This document shows, piece after piece, positions 14,786 to 23,409 of a DNA stretch of 52,228 nt. Every line of letters starts with the position of its first letter. Position 1 is the first letter of the stretch. The position numbers and the translations under genes are program-made. The notes beneath the pieces were generated by a model. That model was not told the origin of the DNA. It saw only the letters and a program-made list of their open reading frames with translations, and searched no databases. Source of the stretch: an uncultured bacterium (GTDB lineage: Bacteria > Bacillota > Clostridia > Oscillospirales > Oscillospiraceae); assembly GCA_946548895.1 (NCBI GenBank), contig CAMNQF010000020.1, positions 1 through 52,228 on the forward strand, given 5' to 3'.

Positions 14786-16243
14786 ATGCCGGTGGAAACG
14801 TCAAAACAGCGGGAACGGGAGAGCCGGGTTCCCTTTTTCCGCAGCATTCAGGCCAAATACGCCCTGACCTACCTGCTGGTGGTGGCGGCCATCCTCATCG
14901 TGATGAACACCTACCCCGTGCTCATGGCGGAGAACATGGTGTTCACCTCCAAGCAGAACACCCTCACCCGGCAGGCCCTGGTGATCGGGTCCACCCTGGC
15001 GGTGTCCGAGACGCTCACCCGGGAGGGGGTGGAGCAGACCATGGCCCTGCTGGAGGAGGCCCAGGGCACCCGGGTGCTGGTCACGGACGCCTCCGCCCGC
15101 ATTTTATACGACAGCTCCACCCTGGACAACCGGCTGGGGGACTACGCCCTCATGGGGGAGGTGGCCGCCGCCCTCCGGGGGAAGGACGCCTCCCGCTCCG
15201 AGTACCGGGAGGGAGCCATCCGAACCCGGGCTGCGGTACCCATCCTGTACCACGGCACCACCCTGGGGGCGGTATACCTCTACGAATATGACGCCGAGCA
15301 GGCCCGGGTTCTCCTGTCCATCCTGTCCAACCTGCGCTACATCTCCATTGTGGTGTGCGTGGTGGCCCTGGTGCTGGTGGTGCTGCTGTCCAAGACGCTG
15401 ACCCGGAACACCGTGCGGCTGCTGTCCGCCATCCGCCACGTGCGGGAGGGCGAATACAGCCACCGGGTGGAGTCCCTGGGCCGGGACGAAATGGCCCAGC
15501 TGGCCGACGAGTTCAACCAGCTCACCGACCGGCTCCAGACCACCGAGGAGGCCCGGCGCCGCTTCGTGTCCGACGCCTCCCACGAACTCAAAACCCCCCT
15601 GGCCTCCATCCGCCTGCTCACCGACTCCATTTTGCAGAACGACCCGGTGGACATGGCCACGGTGCGGGAGTTTGTGTCCGACATCGGGGAGGAGGCCGAC
15701 CGCCTCACCCGCATCAGCGAGCACCTGCTGGCCCTCACCCGGCTGGACGCCGGGGAGGAGCGCTCCCCCGAGCCGGTGGAGCTGGGGCGGGTGGCCGAAA
15801 AGGTGGCCCACCTGCTCTCCCCCGTGGCCCGCCGGGCCCAGGTGGAGCTGAAGTGCACCCTGGAGCCCGCCTGCGCCCTGCTGGCCACCGAGGACGACAT
15901 CTACCAGGTGGCCTTCAACCTCATGGAGAACGCCATCAAATACAACCTGCCCGGGGGCCGGGTGGACATCGGGGTGTGCCGCCGGGGGGACAAGGTGGTC
16001 CTCACCGTCACCGACACCGGCCTGGGCATTCCGGCGGACGACCTGCCCCGCATCTTCGACCGGTTCTACCGGGTGGACAAGGCCCGGTCCCGGGCGGCGG
16101 GGGGCACCGGCCTGGGGCTGTCCATCGCCCGGGACACCGCCCGCCTCCACGGCGGGGACGTGACGGCGGGGCCCAACCCCGCCGGCCGGGGCACCCGGTT
16201 CGAGGCGGAGTTCCCCGCCTTGCGGGAGGGGGTGCCGCCATGA
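14786..16243 (+). CDS. Sensor histidine kinase partner of the PhoB-type regulator
   Basis: 485 residues. Two transmembrane helices (about 27-48 and 182-204) bracket an extracytoplasmic sensor domain; then a HAMP linker, a HisKA domain with phospho-acceptor His266 in SHELKTPLAS, and an HATPase domain with N box NLMENAIKYN, G1 DTGLGIP, F box RFYRVDK and G2 GGTGLGLS. Start at 14786 follows a purine-rich GAGGAGAGGAGGG; the frame is open further upstream but that segment looks non-coding. Its stop overlaps the next start by 4 bp (ATGA). Confidence 0.92.
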   Translation: MPVETSKQRERESRVPFFRSIQAKYALTYLLVVAAILIVMNTYPVLMAENMVFTSKQNTLTRQALVIGSTLAVSETLTREGVEQTMALLEEAQGTRVLVTDASARILYDSSTLDNRLGDYALMGEVAAALRGKDASRSEYREGAIRTRAAVPILYHGTTLGAVYLYEYDAEQARVLLSILSNLRYISIVVCVVALVLVVLLSKTLTRNTVRLLSAIRHVREGEYSHRVESLGRDEMAQLADEFNQLTDRLQTTEEARRRFVSDASHELKTPLASIRLLTDSILQNDPVDMATVREFVSDIGEEADRLTRISEHLLALTRLDAGEERSPEPVELGRVAEKVAHLLSPVARRAQVELKCTLEPACALLATEDDIYQVAFNLMENAIKYNLPGGRVDIGVCRRGDKVVLTVTDTGLGIPADDLPRIFDRFYRVDKARSRAAGGTGLGLSIARDTARLHGGDVTAGPNPAGRGTRFEAEFPALREGVPP

Positions 16244-17121
16244 AAAAAACGCTGATCCGCCTGCTGTCCGCGGCGCTGCTGCTGGCGCTGGCCACCGGCT
16301 GCGCCGGCGCTTCCCGGGAGGAAGAGGAGGGCCTGCGGCTGTGGTTCCCGGTGAACTCCTCCCTGGACGACCTGTCCGCCGCCCTGGGTTCCTGCCCCTA
16401 CCAGGGAGAGGAGCGGTCCATCCCCGCCCTGCTGGCCGCCCTGGCCGCCGGCCCGCCGGTGGAAGAGCAGGAACTGGCCGCCGTCCTCCCCGCCGGAGCC
16501 CGGGTCATCAGCTGGTCGCTGGAGAACCGGGTGGTCAATGTGGAGCTGTCCGCGGCGTACGCCGGGCTGGTGGGGGTGGAGCTCACCCTGGCCGACTACT
16601 GCATCACCCTCACCCTGGCCCAGCTGCCGGGGGTGGATGGGGCCCGCATCACCGCCAGCGGCGGCGGGCAGTCCTACCGGGACCGGCAGGCCCTCTATCC
16701 GGAGGACGTGCTGTTTTCCGGCGCGGAGGAGACGCCGGTGGAAGTGACAGCCGCCCTCTATTTCCGCCGGGAGGGCGGAAACACCCTGGGCTATGAGCTG
16801 CGCAAATTCCGTCTGACGGAGGACAGCGTCCCCGCCAAAGCGGTGCTGTCCGCCCTCATCGCCGGGCCGGAGGATGAGGGGCTGCTCCCCCTGCTGCCCC
16901 AGGACCTGATTGTACGCTCCGCCTGGGTGGAGGGCGGGACCTGCACCGCCGACCTGTCCGGCCACCTGCTGGACCTGCCGCCGGAGCAGCGGGAGCTGGC
17001 CCTGAAGTCCATTGTGGACACCCTGTGCAGCCTGGACACGGTGGAGCAGGTCCAAATCCTCATCGACGGGGAGCCCGCCGGAGAATTCGGCGGCCTCGGC
17101 TTGTCCGGACCCCTGCCGTAA
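16240..17121 (+). CDS. GerMN-domain lipoprotein
   Basis: 293 residues. Lipoprotein signal with lipobox LATGC (lipid-anchored Cys21). The rest is two GerMN domains in tandem: the first around ISWSLENRVVNVELSAAYAG, the second around RSAWVEGGTCTADLSGHLL. Such domains occur in the spore germination protein GerM and in LpqB-type lipoproteins working with two-component systems. It is translationally coupled to the kinase, so it may modulate the sensor or be a co-expressed envelope factor. The start at 16240 overlaps the kinase stop. Confidence 0.88.
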   Translation: MKKTLIRLLSAALLLALATGCAGASREEEEGLRLWFPVNSSLDDLSAALGSCPYQGEERSIPALLAALAAGPPVEEQELAAVLPAGARVISWSLENRVVNVELSAAYAGLVGVELTLADYCITLTLAQLPGVDGARITASGGGQSYRDRQALYPEDVLFSGAEETPVEVTAALYFRREGGNTLGYELRKFRLTEDSVPAKAVLSALIAGPEDEGLLPLLPQDLIVRSAWVEGGTCTADLSGHLLDLPPEQRELALKSIVDTLCSLDTVEQVQILIDGEPAGEFGGLGLSGPLP

Positions 17122-17187
17122 GTGAAAGACGATTTCCCACACTGTATCCCGGCGGTTGACGCGCCGGCAACAAAGGAGAGATAAACC

Positions 17188-18462
17188 ATGAATTTTGACA
17201 CCAGCTGCCTCCACGCGGGCTACCGCCCCGGCAACGGGGAGCCCCGGAACATTCCCATCATCCAGTCCACCACCTTCCGCTACGAGACCAGCGAGGACAT
17301 GGGCAAGCTGTTCGACCTGGAGGCCGAGGGCTACTTTTACACCCGGCTGCAAAACCCCACCAGCGACGCGGTGGCCGCCCGGCTGTGCGCCCTGGAGGGG
17401 GGCAGCGCCGCCATGCTGCTGTCCTCGGGGCAGGCGGCCAACTTCTTCGCCGTGTTCAACATCGCCTCCGCCGGGGACCACATCGTGGCCTCCTCCGCCA
17501 TCTACGGCGGCACCTATAACCTGTTCGCCGTCACCATGAAGCGGATGGGGATTGCGTTCACCTTTGTGGACCCGGACTGCACCGTGGACGAGCTGAACGC
17601 CGCCTTCCGGCCCAACACCAAGGCCCTCTTCGGCGAGACCATCGCCAACCCCGCCCTCACCGTGCTGGACATCGAGAAGTTCGCCAAAGCCGCCCACGCC
17701 CACGGCGTGCCCCTCATCGTGGACAACACCTTCGCCACCCCGGCCCTGTGCCGGCCCTTCCAGTGGGGGGCGGACATCGTCACCCACTCCACCACGAAAT
17801 ACCTGGACGGCCACGCCGCCGCCGTGGGCGGCGCCATTGTGGACTCCGGCCGGTTTGACTGGACCGCCCACAAGGACAAGTTCCCCGGCCTCACCACCCC
17901 CGACGACAGCTACCACGGCGTGACCTACACGGAGCGCTTCGGCCTGGGCGGGGCCTATATCACCAAGGCGGTGGTGCAGCTCATGCGGGACTTCGGCGCC
18001 ACTCCCGCCCCCATGAACGCCTGGCTGCTGGGCATGGGCATGGAGACCCTCCCCCTGCGCATGGCGAAACACTGCTCCAACGCCCAGGGAGTGGCGGAGT
18101 GGCTGCAAAAGCACGAAAAGGTGGCCTGGGTGCGGTACGCCGGCCTGCCCGGAGACAAATACTATGAGCTGGCGCAAAAGTACCTGCCCCAGGGCTGCTG
18201 CGGGGTGGTGTCCTTCGGGGTGAAGGGGGGCCGGGCCGCCGCGGAGCGGTTCATGGCGGGCCTGAAGCTGGCCTCCATCGCCACCCACGTGGCCGACGCC
18301 AAAACCTGTGTGCTCCACCCCGCCTCCGCCACCCACCGGCAGATGAACGACGCCGAGCTGGCCGCCGCCGGGGTGTCCCCCGACCTGGTGCGGCTGTCGG
18401 TGGGCATCGAGGACCTGGACGACCTCATCGCGGATCTGGGCCAGGCGTTGGAGCGGGTGTAA
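17188..18462 (+). CDS. metY: O-acetylhomoserine sulfhydrylase (MetY type)
   Basis: 424-residue PLP enzyme of the Cys/Met metabolism family; it makes homocysteine (or a related product) from O-acetylhomoserine and sulfide in the cytosol. Motifs: YTRLQNPT near residue 51, Asp179 (IVDNTFATP), PLP lysine Lys204 in HSTTKYLDGHA, and SVGIEDLDDLI at the C-terminus. Length and the internal insertion fit MetY rather than the shorter MetB/MetC, though related lyases cannot be fully excluded. AAAGGAGAG precedes the start. No SAM or T-box leader is seen in the 66-bp upstream gap. Confidence 0.88.
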   Translation: MNFDTSCLHAGYRPGNGEPRNIPIIQSTTFRYETSEDMGKLFDLEAEGYFYTRLQNPTSDAVAARLCALEGGSAAMLLSSGQAANFFAVFNIASAGDHIVASSAIYGGTYNLFAVTMKRMGIAFTFVDPDCTVDELNAAFRPNTKALFGETIANPALTVLDIEKFAKAAHAHGVPLIVDNTFATPALCRPFQWGADIVTHSTTKYLDGHAAAVGGAIVDSGRFDWTAHKDKFPGLTTPDDSYHGVTYTERFGLGGAYITKAVVQLMRDFGATPAPMNAWLLGMGMETLPLRMAKHCSNAQGVAEWLQKHEKVAWVRYAGLPGDKYYELAQKYLPQGCCGVVSFGVKGGRAAAERFMAGLKLASIATHVADAKTCVLHPASATHRQMNDAELAAAGVSPDLVRLSVGIEDLDDLIADLGQALERV

Positions 18463-18617
18463 GGACCTACTTTTTCTTTCTGAAGAGAGAAAAAGTAGCA
18501 AAAAGAAAGACTTTTAGGCTGTTTCTAAAGAAATGATCCTTGCTTTTCGATAGAGACAGTCTAAAAGTTTCTTTTTTCGCTTCCTTTTTTCTTTTCAAAG
18601 AAAAAAAGAAGGTCCTT
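18461..18617. repeat. 157-bp inverted-repeat element at the end of metY (MITE-like)
   Basis: Termini are perfect 8-bp inverted repeats (AAGGACCT at 18461-18468, AGGTCCTT at 18610-18617) that extend imperfectly to about 24 bp. Inside are two further stems: CTACTTTTTC with GAAAAAGTAG at the left, and an AAGACTTTTAG arm pairing with CTAAAAGTTT in the middle. It is much richer in A+T than the flanks and begins within the metY stop codon. No reading frame of note. It could act as a terminator for metY as well as being a non-autonomous mobile repeat. Confidence 0.7.
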
Positions 18618-18649
18618 GACCTGGAATGCGAAAAATTTTTAAAACCCCC

Positions 18650-18678
18650 TTGACTTTCCACCTTGTGGAAGGTATACC
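18650..18678 (+). promoter_or_regulatory. MerR-type promoter/operator upstream of the MerR-like gene
   Basis: -35 TTGACT (18650-18655) and -10 TATACC (18673-18678) or the overlapping TACCAT two bases later (spacer 17 or 19 bp). The spacer holds the perfect dyad TTCCAC-CTT-GTGGAA (18656-18670), the position used by MerR-family activators. Suggests autoregulation. Confidence 0.7.
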
Positions 18679-18704
18679 ATTTGCCCAGAGAGGGAGGGAA
18701 GGCA

Positions 18705-19355
18705 ATGAAAATCAATCAGGTGGAGCAGCTGGTGGGCATCACCAAAGGGAATATCCGCTTCTATGAAAAGGAGGGGCTGCTCACCCCCGGGCGCAACAAC
18801 GAAAACGGCTACCGGGACTACAGCGACGCCGACGTGGCGTGGCTGAAAAAAATCAAGCTGCTGCGGATGCTGGACGTGCCCATTGAGGAGATCCTGCGGC
18901 TGAAGTCCGGGGCGCTCACCTTGGAGGACGCCATGGGGCGGCACATCATCCAGCTGGAGCGCAGGCAGGCCAACCTGGAGGCGGCCCGGGGCGTGTGCGC
19001 CCAGATCCGGGACAGCCGCAGCCAGCTGGACGGGCTGGACGCCGACGGGGTGCTGGCATCCATGGAGCGGCAGGAACAGGAGGGGACCAAGTTTATGAAC
19101 GTGGGAAAGCAGGATAAGCTGACCCGGTACGTCAGCCCCGTGGGGGCGGCGGTGGTGGTGCTGGTGATGATGGCGGCGGTGATTGCCCTTATCGTGTGGG
19201 GCTTCACCGTCTCGCCGGAGGACGCGCCCCCCATCGGCGTCATCATCGGCCTGGCGGCCATTCCGGTGATTGTCATCATCGGGGTGCTGGCGGCGCTCTA
19301 CCAGCGCATCAAGCAGATCAGAGGAGGGGAAGAGGATGCTGCTGCTCAATATTGA
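18705..19355 (+). CDS. MerR-family regulator with two C-terminal transmembrane helices
   Basis: 216 residues. An N-terminal MerR winged helix (residues 1-70; GITKGNIRFYEKEGLL and NGYRDYSDADV are typical), a coiled-coil linker (about 75-125), then two hydrophobic helices (about 146-168 and 177-199) and an acidic tail. Classical MerR proteins end after the coiled coil with an effector-binding part; here it is replaced by a membrane hairpin, so the regulator is probably membrane-tethered. Start at 18705 follows GGAGGGAAGG. The end overlaps the ybjQ-like gene by 20 bp. Confidence 0.85.
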   Translation: MKINQVEQLVGITKGNIRFYEKEGLLTPGRNNENGYRDYSDADVAWLKKIKLLRMLDVPIEEILRLKSGALTLEDAMGRHIIQLERRQANLEAARGVCAQIRDSRSQLDGLDADGVLASMERQEQEGTKFMNVGKQDKLTRYVSPVGAAVVVLVMMAAVIALIVWGFTVSPEDAPPIGVIIGLAAIPVIVIIGVLAALYQRIKQIRGGEEDAAAQY

Positions 19356-19647
19356 CCACATCCCCGGCCGGGAGATCGAGGCCCTGTCCCTGGTAAAGGG
19401 TTCGGTGGTCCAGTGCAAGAGCTTTGGCAAGGACTTCATGGCCGGGATGAAGACCTTTGTGGGCGGCGAGATCGAGAGCTACACCGCCATGCTCAACGAG
19501 GCCCGGCAGCTGGCCACCAAGCGGATGGTGGACGAGGCGGAAAAGCTGGGGGCGGACGCGGTGGTGAACATCCGCTACGCCTCCGCGTCCATCATGCAGG
19601 GGGCGGCGGAGATCACCGTATACGGCACAGCGGTGAAGTACAAGTAA
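19336..19647 (+). CDS. YbjQ/UPF0145 family protein
   Basis: 103 residues of the YbjQ family, small proteins that form pentameric rings and have been called heavy-metal binding on structural grounds; the function is not established. Motifs: NIDHIPGREIEALSLVKGSV at the N-terminus, MVDEAEKLGADAVVNIRY in the middle, and a final beta strand with ITVYGTAV. Start at 19336 follows AGGAGGGGAAG. Overlap with the membrane MerR-like gene indicates co-expression and probably a shared pathway. Confidence 0.85.
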   Translation: MLLLNIDHIPGREIEALSLVKGSVVQCKSFGKDFMAGMKTFVGGEIESYTAMLNEARQLATKRMVDEAEKLGADAVVNIRYASASIMQGAAEITVYGTAVKYK

Positions 19648-19704
19648 CCTTTGACCCGCTGTAACCTTTTACAGCCAACAGAATCTGTCAAGATATTAAA
19701 TGTG

Positions 19705-19759
19705 CTTGACATGAAATGTCAAGTGTGCTATACTCTCGATGTAAAGCGAACTTTACATC
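19705..19759 (+). promoter_or_regulatory. ABC-exporter promoter with two operator-like dyads
   Basis: TTGACA (19706-19711), 17-bp spacer, TATACT (19729-19734). The -35 box lies in a 7-bp dyad, CTTGACA-N5-TGTCAAG (19705-19723). Just after the -10 box is a perfect 9-bp dyad, GATGTAAAG-N4-CTTTACATC (19738-19759). Two dyads at these places are expected of repressor control. Confidence 0.8.
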
Positions 19760-19783
19760 AATTTTGTCAAGGAGAGACCGGCT

Positions 19784-20497
19784 ATGCTTCGCATTGAACA
19801 CTATTCCAAGACCTACCCCGGCGGGAAAAAGGCCGTGGACGGCCTGACCCTCCATGTGCGCCCCGGCGAGATCTACGGCTTCATCGGCCACAACGGGGCG
19901 GGCAAGACCACCACCCTGCGGGCCTGCGCCGGGGTGATGGACTTCACCGAGGGGACCATCATCATCGACGGCCACGACGTGAAAAAGGACCCGGTGGGGG
20001 CCAAGCGGGTCACCGCCTTCCTGCCCGACAACCCGGACCTGTACGAGTTCATGAAGGGCATCGACTACCTGAACTTCATCGCCGACCTGTACGACATCCC
20101 GGCGGACCAGCGGACCCGCGACATCGGCAGATTTGGGGACGCCTTTGAGCTGACGGGGAACCTGGGCTCCCCCATCGGCAGCTATTCCCACGGTATGCGG
20201 CAGAAGCTGGCCCTGATCTCGGCCTTTATCCGCCGCCCCAGGCTGCTGATCCTGGACGAGCCCTTCGTGGGGCTGGACCCCTCCGCCTCCCACATCATGA
20301 AGGGGTACTTAGCGGAACTGTGCCAGAACGGCTCCGCGGTGTTCTTCTCCACCCACGTGCTGGAGGTGGCGGAGAAGCTGTGCCACCAGATCGCCATCAT
20401 CAAGGACGGGCGGCTGGTGAAGTGCGGCCCCACCGAACAGCTGGTGGGCGACTCCTCCCTGGAGGACGTGTTCCTGGAGCTGGAGGGAGACAAATGA
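19784..20497 (+). CDS. ABC transporter ATP-binding protein
   Basis: 237 residues. Walker A GHNGAGKTTT (about 35-44), signature YSHGMRQKL (about 138-146), Walker B LLILDEPFVGLD (about 155-166) and the switch histidine in FFSTHVLEVAE. It resembles ATPases of ABC-2/exporter systems. Its stop overlaps the permease start by 4 bp. The regulator of its operator-like dyads is not encoded next to it. Confidence 0.92.
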   Translation: MLRIEHYSKTYPGGKKAVDGLTLHVRPGEIYGFIGHNGAGKTTTLRACAGVMDFTEGTIIIDGHDVKKDPVGAKRVTAFLPDNPDLYEFMKGIDYLNFIADLYDIPADQRTRDIGRFGDAFELTGNLGSPIGSYSHGMRQKLALISAFIRRPRLLILDEPFVGLDPSASHIMKGYLAELCQNGSAVFFSTHVLEVAEKLCHQIAIIKDGRLVKCGPTEQLVGDSSLEDVFLELEGDK

Positions 20498-22083
20498 AGA
20501 AGTTCTTCGCGCTGCTGAAGGTGAGCGTCAAATCCATGCTGCTGTCCTCCACCAACGCCCGGGGCAGCAGCCGCAAAAAGGCCGCCACCGGCGTGGGGGC
20601 CATGCTGCTCATCGCCTTTCTGGGCCTCTATTTGTCCGGGCTGTACAGCTCCCTGCTGATGCAGGTGCTCTCACCCATCCATATGGAGGTGCTGGTGTTC
20701 ATCTTCATGGGCATGGGGGCGCTGGTGGGGGGGCTGCTGTTCACCACCTTTGCCATAAAGGGCGTAGTGTTCGGCGGGAAGGACAACGACCTGCTGCTGT
20801 CCATGCCTGTGTCCTCCACCATGCTGATGGCCAGCCGGGTGACGGCCATCTACCTGGAAAACCTGCTGTTTTCCTTCTTCGTTCTGGCCCCCGCCGGGGC
20901 GGTGTGCGCCTTTATGACCCAGAGCGGGGTGGGGCACAGCCTGCTGTTCTGGGTGCGGCTCATCATCGCGGTGTTCGCCCTGCCCCTGCTGGACACTGCC
21001 CTGTCCGTGCTGTTTGGGGCGCTGGTGGCGTTCCTGTCGGCCAAGGTGTCCAAGGGCGCCCTGGGGCAAAACATCGTCATGGCGCTGTACCTGGTGGCGG
21101 TGATGTGGTTCTGCTTCAACCTCAACGGCATGATCGAGGGGCTGGCCGCCAACGCCGCCGGGGTCAAGGAATCCCTGAGCTGGGCAGCCCCCATGCTGTG
21201 GATGGCGGACGGCGTCATGGGGGACTGGGGAAAGCTGCTGGCCTTCGCCGCCTGCTGCATCGTCCCCTTCGCCCTGGTGGTGTACGGCCTGGGCCGGGTG
21301 TACCGGCAGGCGGTCACCGCTTTCCAGGCCAGGGCCGCCCGGAATGACTACAAGCTGTCCGCCCAGGCCGCCTCCGGGCAGAAAAAGGCCCTGCTGGCTA
21401 AGGAGGCCAGGCGCTTCTTCGGCACTCCCATGTACTTCTGGAACTCCGGCATCGGCCTGATGATGCTGGTGGCCCTGGGGGTGGCGGCGCTGGTGATGCG
21501 GGACGACCTGCGGATATACCTGGGCCTGCTGGAGGGCCTTCCCCTGATGCCCATGGCGGCGCTGGTGATGGGCTTCTGCCTGTCCATGTGCGTCATCGCC
21601 GCGCCGTCCATCAGCCTGGAGGGCAAATACCTGTGGATTCTGCGGGAGGCCCCGGTGGGAGAGAGCGCCCTGCTGTGGATCAAGACCGGCTTCCAGCTGC
21701 TGCTCAGCGTGCCCTGCACGGTGATCGCCGGGGTGTGCCTGGCCGCCGCCCTGGAGCTGTCCCCCCTGGAGGGAGGGCTTTTGCTCGCGCTGACCGGGCT
21801 GTTCGACCTGGCCCACGCCGCCTTCGGGATGCTGGTGGGGCTGGCCTTCCCCAAGCTGGACGCGGTGAACGAGACGGTGGTGGTCAAGCAGTCCCTGGCC
21901 GTCTGCCTGGGAATGTTTGTACCCATGGCGGTACTGGGGCTGTGCGCCCTGCTGTACTGGCTGGGCGGCATGGCGTCGGCGGCGCTGGCGCTGGCCCTGC
22001 CCGCGGCCCTGCTGGCGGTGTGGGCGGCGGTGTGCGCCACCCTCCTGGCCAAGCGGGGCCCGGCTATGCTGCGGGCGCTGTGA
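20494..22083 (+). CDS. ABC transporter permease (large exporter-type membrane protein)
   Basis: 529 residues with about 12 hydrophobic segments. An N-terminal basic region (NARGSSRKKAATG) precedes the first helix. Architecture and pairing with a single ATPase fit the putative exporter permease family found in Firmicutes; no substrate is evident. A conserved-looking cytoplasmic segment, LAKEARRFFGTPMYF, sits before the second half. ATGA overlap with the ATPase indicates translational coupling. Confidence 0.85.
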   Translation: MKKFFALLKVSVKSMLLSSTNARGSSRKKAATGVGAMLLIAFLGLYLSGLYSSLLMQVLSPIHMEVLVFIFMGMGALVGGLLFTTFAIKGVVFGGKDNDLLLSMPVSSTMLMASRVTAIYLENLLFSFFVLAPAGAVCAFMTQSGVGHSLLFWVRLIIAVFALPLLDTALSVLFGALVAFLSAKVSKGALGQNIVMALYLVAVMWFCFNLNGMIEGLAANAAGVKESLSWAAPMLWMADGVMGDWGKLLAFAACCIVPFALVVYGLGRVYRQAVTAFQARAARNDYKLSAQAASGQKKALLAKEARRFFGTPMYFWNSGIGLMMLVALGVAALVMRDDLRIYLGLLEGLPLMPMAALVMGFCLSMCVIAAPSISLEGKYLWILREAPVGESALLWIKTGFQLLLSVPCTVIAGVCLAAALELSPLEGGLLLALTGLFDLAHAAFGMLVGLAFPKLDAVNETVVVKQSLAVCLGMFVPMAVLGLCALLYWLGGMASAALALALPAALLAVWAAVCATLLAKRGPAMLRAL

Positions 22084-22154
22084 GAGCGCGAAAGCCCCGC
22101 CAACCTCTCTGTTCCCCCTTACGGGGGCGGAGATAAACCTACCCCAGTTATTTC

Positions 22155-22186
22155 GGAGCGGACGGCGGAAGCCGTCCGCTCCTTTT
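22155..22186 (+). terminator. Terminator of the ABC exporter operon
   Basis: A 12-bp perfect stem (22155-22166 with 22171-22182), GGAA tetraloop, then TTTT. The 379-bp gap to fruK otherwise holds a small CCCCC/GGGGG hairpin near 22110 and the PTS promoter. Confidence 0.9.
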
Positions 22187-22274
22187 CTGCTTTTGCGCCA
22201 GCATTCCTGCCGGGTTTGTCTATTATTACTAAATCGAGGCATAATTTTTTGTGAGCGAATTTAATTGAAAATGA

Positions 22275-22303
22275 TTGACATTAACTGATTATGGGTGTAG
22301 TAT
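22275..22303 (+). promoter_or_regulatory. Promoter of the hexitol PTS operon
   Basis: TTGACA (22275-22280), 17-bp spacer, TAGTAT (22298-22303). The leader is about 150 nt. A TGATTGA element overlaps the -35 box. Confidence 0.8.
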
Positions 22304-22310
22304 GTAAATA

Positions 22311-22336
22311 AATCAAAAACAATCATAATAAATCAA
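22311..22336 (+). promoter_or_regulatory. Candidate DeoR-family operator downstream of the PTS promoter
   Basis: AATCAA, AATCAT and AATCAA at 22311, 22321 and 22331: direct repeats exactly 10 bp apart, one helical turn, as in operators of DeoR/FruR-type repressors. Placed just after the start site, fitting repression. Confidence 0.55.
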
Positions 22337-22462
22337 GTTTAACCATCGTATCCACCGCTTTTCGCCAATTGCCCCTAGCCCCATCCCGGTATGTTCCAGG
22401 GCGGCGCGGCCGCCATACGCAAATCACCGCTCGCACACTATTTCATTTGAGGAGGTCCCGCT

Positions 22463-23365
22463 ATGGTTTACACTGTCACATTCAATCCCGCCCTGGACTA
22501 CGTGGTCCGCATGGATGGTTTCCGGGCCGGGGACATCAACCGCACCCAGAGCGAAGAGGTGCAGTTCGGCGGCAAGGGCATCAATGTCTCCACTGTCCTG
22601 CGCAATCTGGGCATATCCAATGTGGCCCTGGGCTTTCTGGCCGGGTTCACGGGCCAGGCGCTGGAGCGCGGCCTGCGGGAGAGCGGCATCCAGACCAACT
22701 TCATCTGGCTGACGGAGGGGCTGACCCGCATCAACGTCAAGATCAAAGCCGGGGAGGAGACGGAGATCAACGGCCGGGGCCCGGCCATCCCCGCCGCCGC
22801 GCTGGAGGAGCTGTTCCGTAAGCTGGACCGCCTCCAAAACGGGGACATCCTGGACCTGTCCGGCTCCATTCCCGCCTCCCTGCCCGACGATGTATACCAG
22901 AAAATCCTGGCCAAACTGGAGGGCCGGGGCATCCTCAGCGTGGTGGACGCCACCCGGGACCTGCTGTGCGCCGTCCTCCCCTACAAGCCCTTCCTCATCA
23001 AGCCCAACAACCACGAGCTGGGCGAGATCTTCGGCAAAACGCTGGCATCCGACCGGGAAATCGTGGACTGCGCCCGGCAGCTCCAGGAGAAGGGCGCCCG
23101 CAATGTGCTGGTGTCCATGGCCGGGGACGGCTCCCTGCTGCTGGACGAGGCTGGGAACTGCCACCGGCTGGGCGTCCCCAAGGGCAAGGTGCTCAACTCC
23201 GTGGGGGCGGGCGACTCCATGGTGGCGGGCTTCCTGGCGGGCTGGCTGAAAACCGGGGACTACGCCGCCGCCCACCGCATGGGCGCCGCCGCCGGGTCCG
23301 CCACCGCCTTCTCCGACGGGCTGGCCACCGAGTCCCAGGTGCTGGCCCTGCTGGATACCTTTTAA
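22463..23365 (+). CDS. fruK: 1-phosphofructokinase (FruK, PfkB family)
   Basis: 300 residues. Phosphorylates fructose 1-phosphate to fructose 1,6-bisphosphate. Family features: N-terminal MVYTVTFNPALDYVV, the Gly-rich FGGKGINVSTVLRNLG near residue 35, KPNNHELGE in the middle, and the anion-hole/catalytic NSVGAGDSMVAGF near residue 250. Tagatose-6-phosphate kinases are close relatives, but the sequence reads as FruK. GAGGAGGT precedes the start. It is the first gene of an operon with HPr, Enzyme I, a mannitol-type IICBA and a dehydrogenase, which suggests the pathway runs through fructose 1-phosphate. Confidence 0.9.
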   Translation: MVYTVTFNPALDYVVRMDGFRAGDINRTQSEEVQFGGKGINVSTVLRNLGISNVALGFLAGFTGQALERGLRESGIQTNFIWLTEGLTRINVKIKAGEETEINGRGPAIPAAALEELFRKLDRLQNGDILDLSGSIPASLPDDVYQKILAKLEGRGILSVVDATRDLLCAVLPYKPFLIKPNNHELGEIFGKTLASDREIVDCARQLQEKGARNVLVSMAGDGSLLLDEAGNCHRLGVPKGKVLNSVGAGDSMVAGFLAGWLKTGDYAAAHRMGAAAGSATAFSDGLATESQVLALLDTF

Positions 23366-23409
23366 TCCCCCGTGACTCACGGTCCGGACGGGCCGAACAA
23401 CAATAAAAA

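Noticed and set aside
17122-17187. SAM riboswitch or T-box ahead of metY
   Set aside because: The gap is only 66 bp and has no terminator or conserved T-box sequence.
16066-18501. An 811-codon leftward open frame
   Set aside because: It is antisense to the kinase, gerMN and metY genes, its translation is His/Gly/Gln repeats of low complexity, and it has no ribosome site. GC-rich DNA gives such shadows; the same holds for the long antisense frames at 25339-27549, 27206-29554 and 40434-42899.
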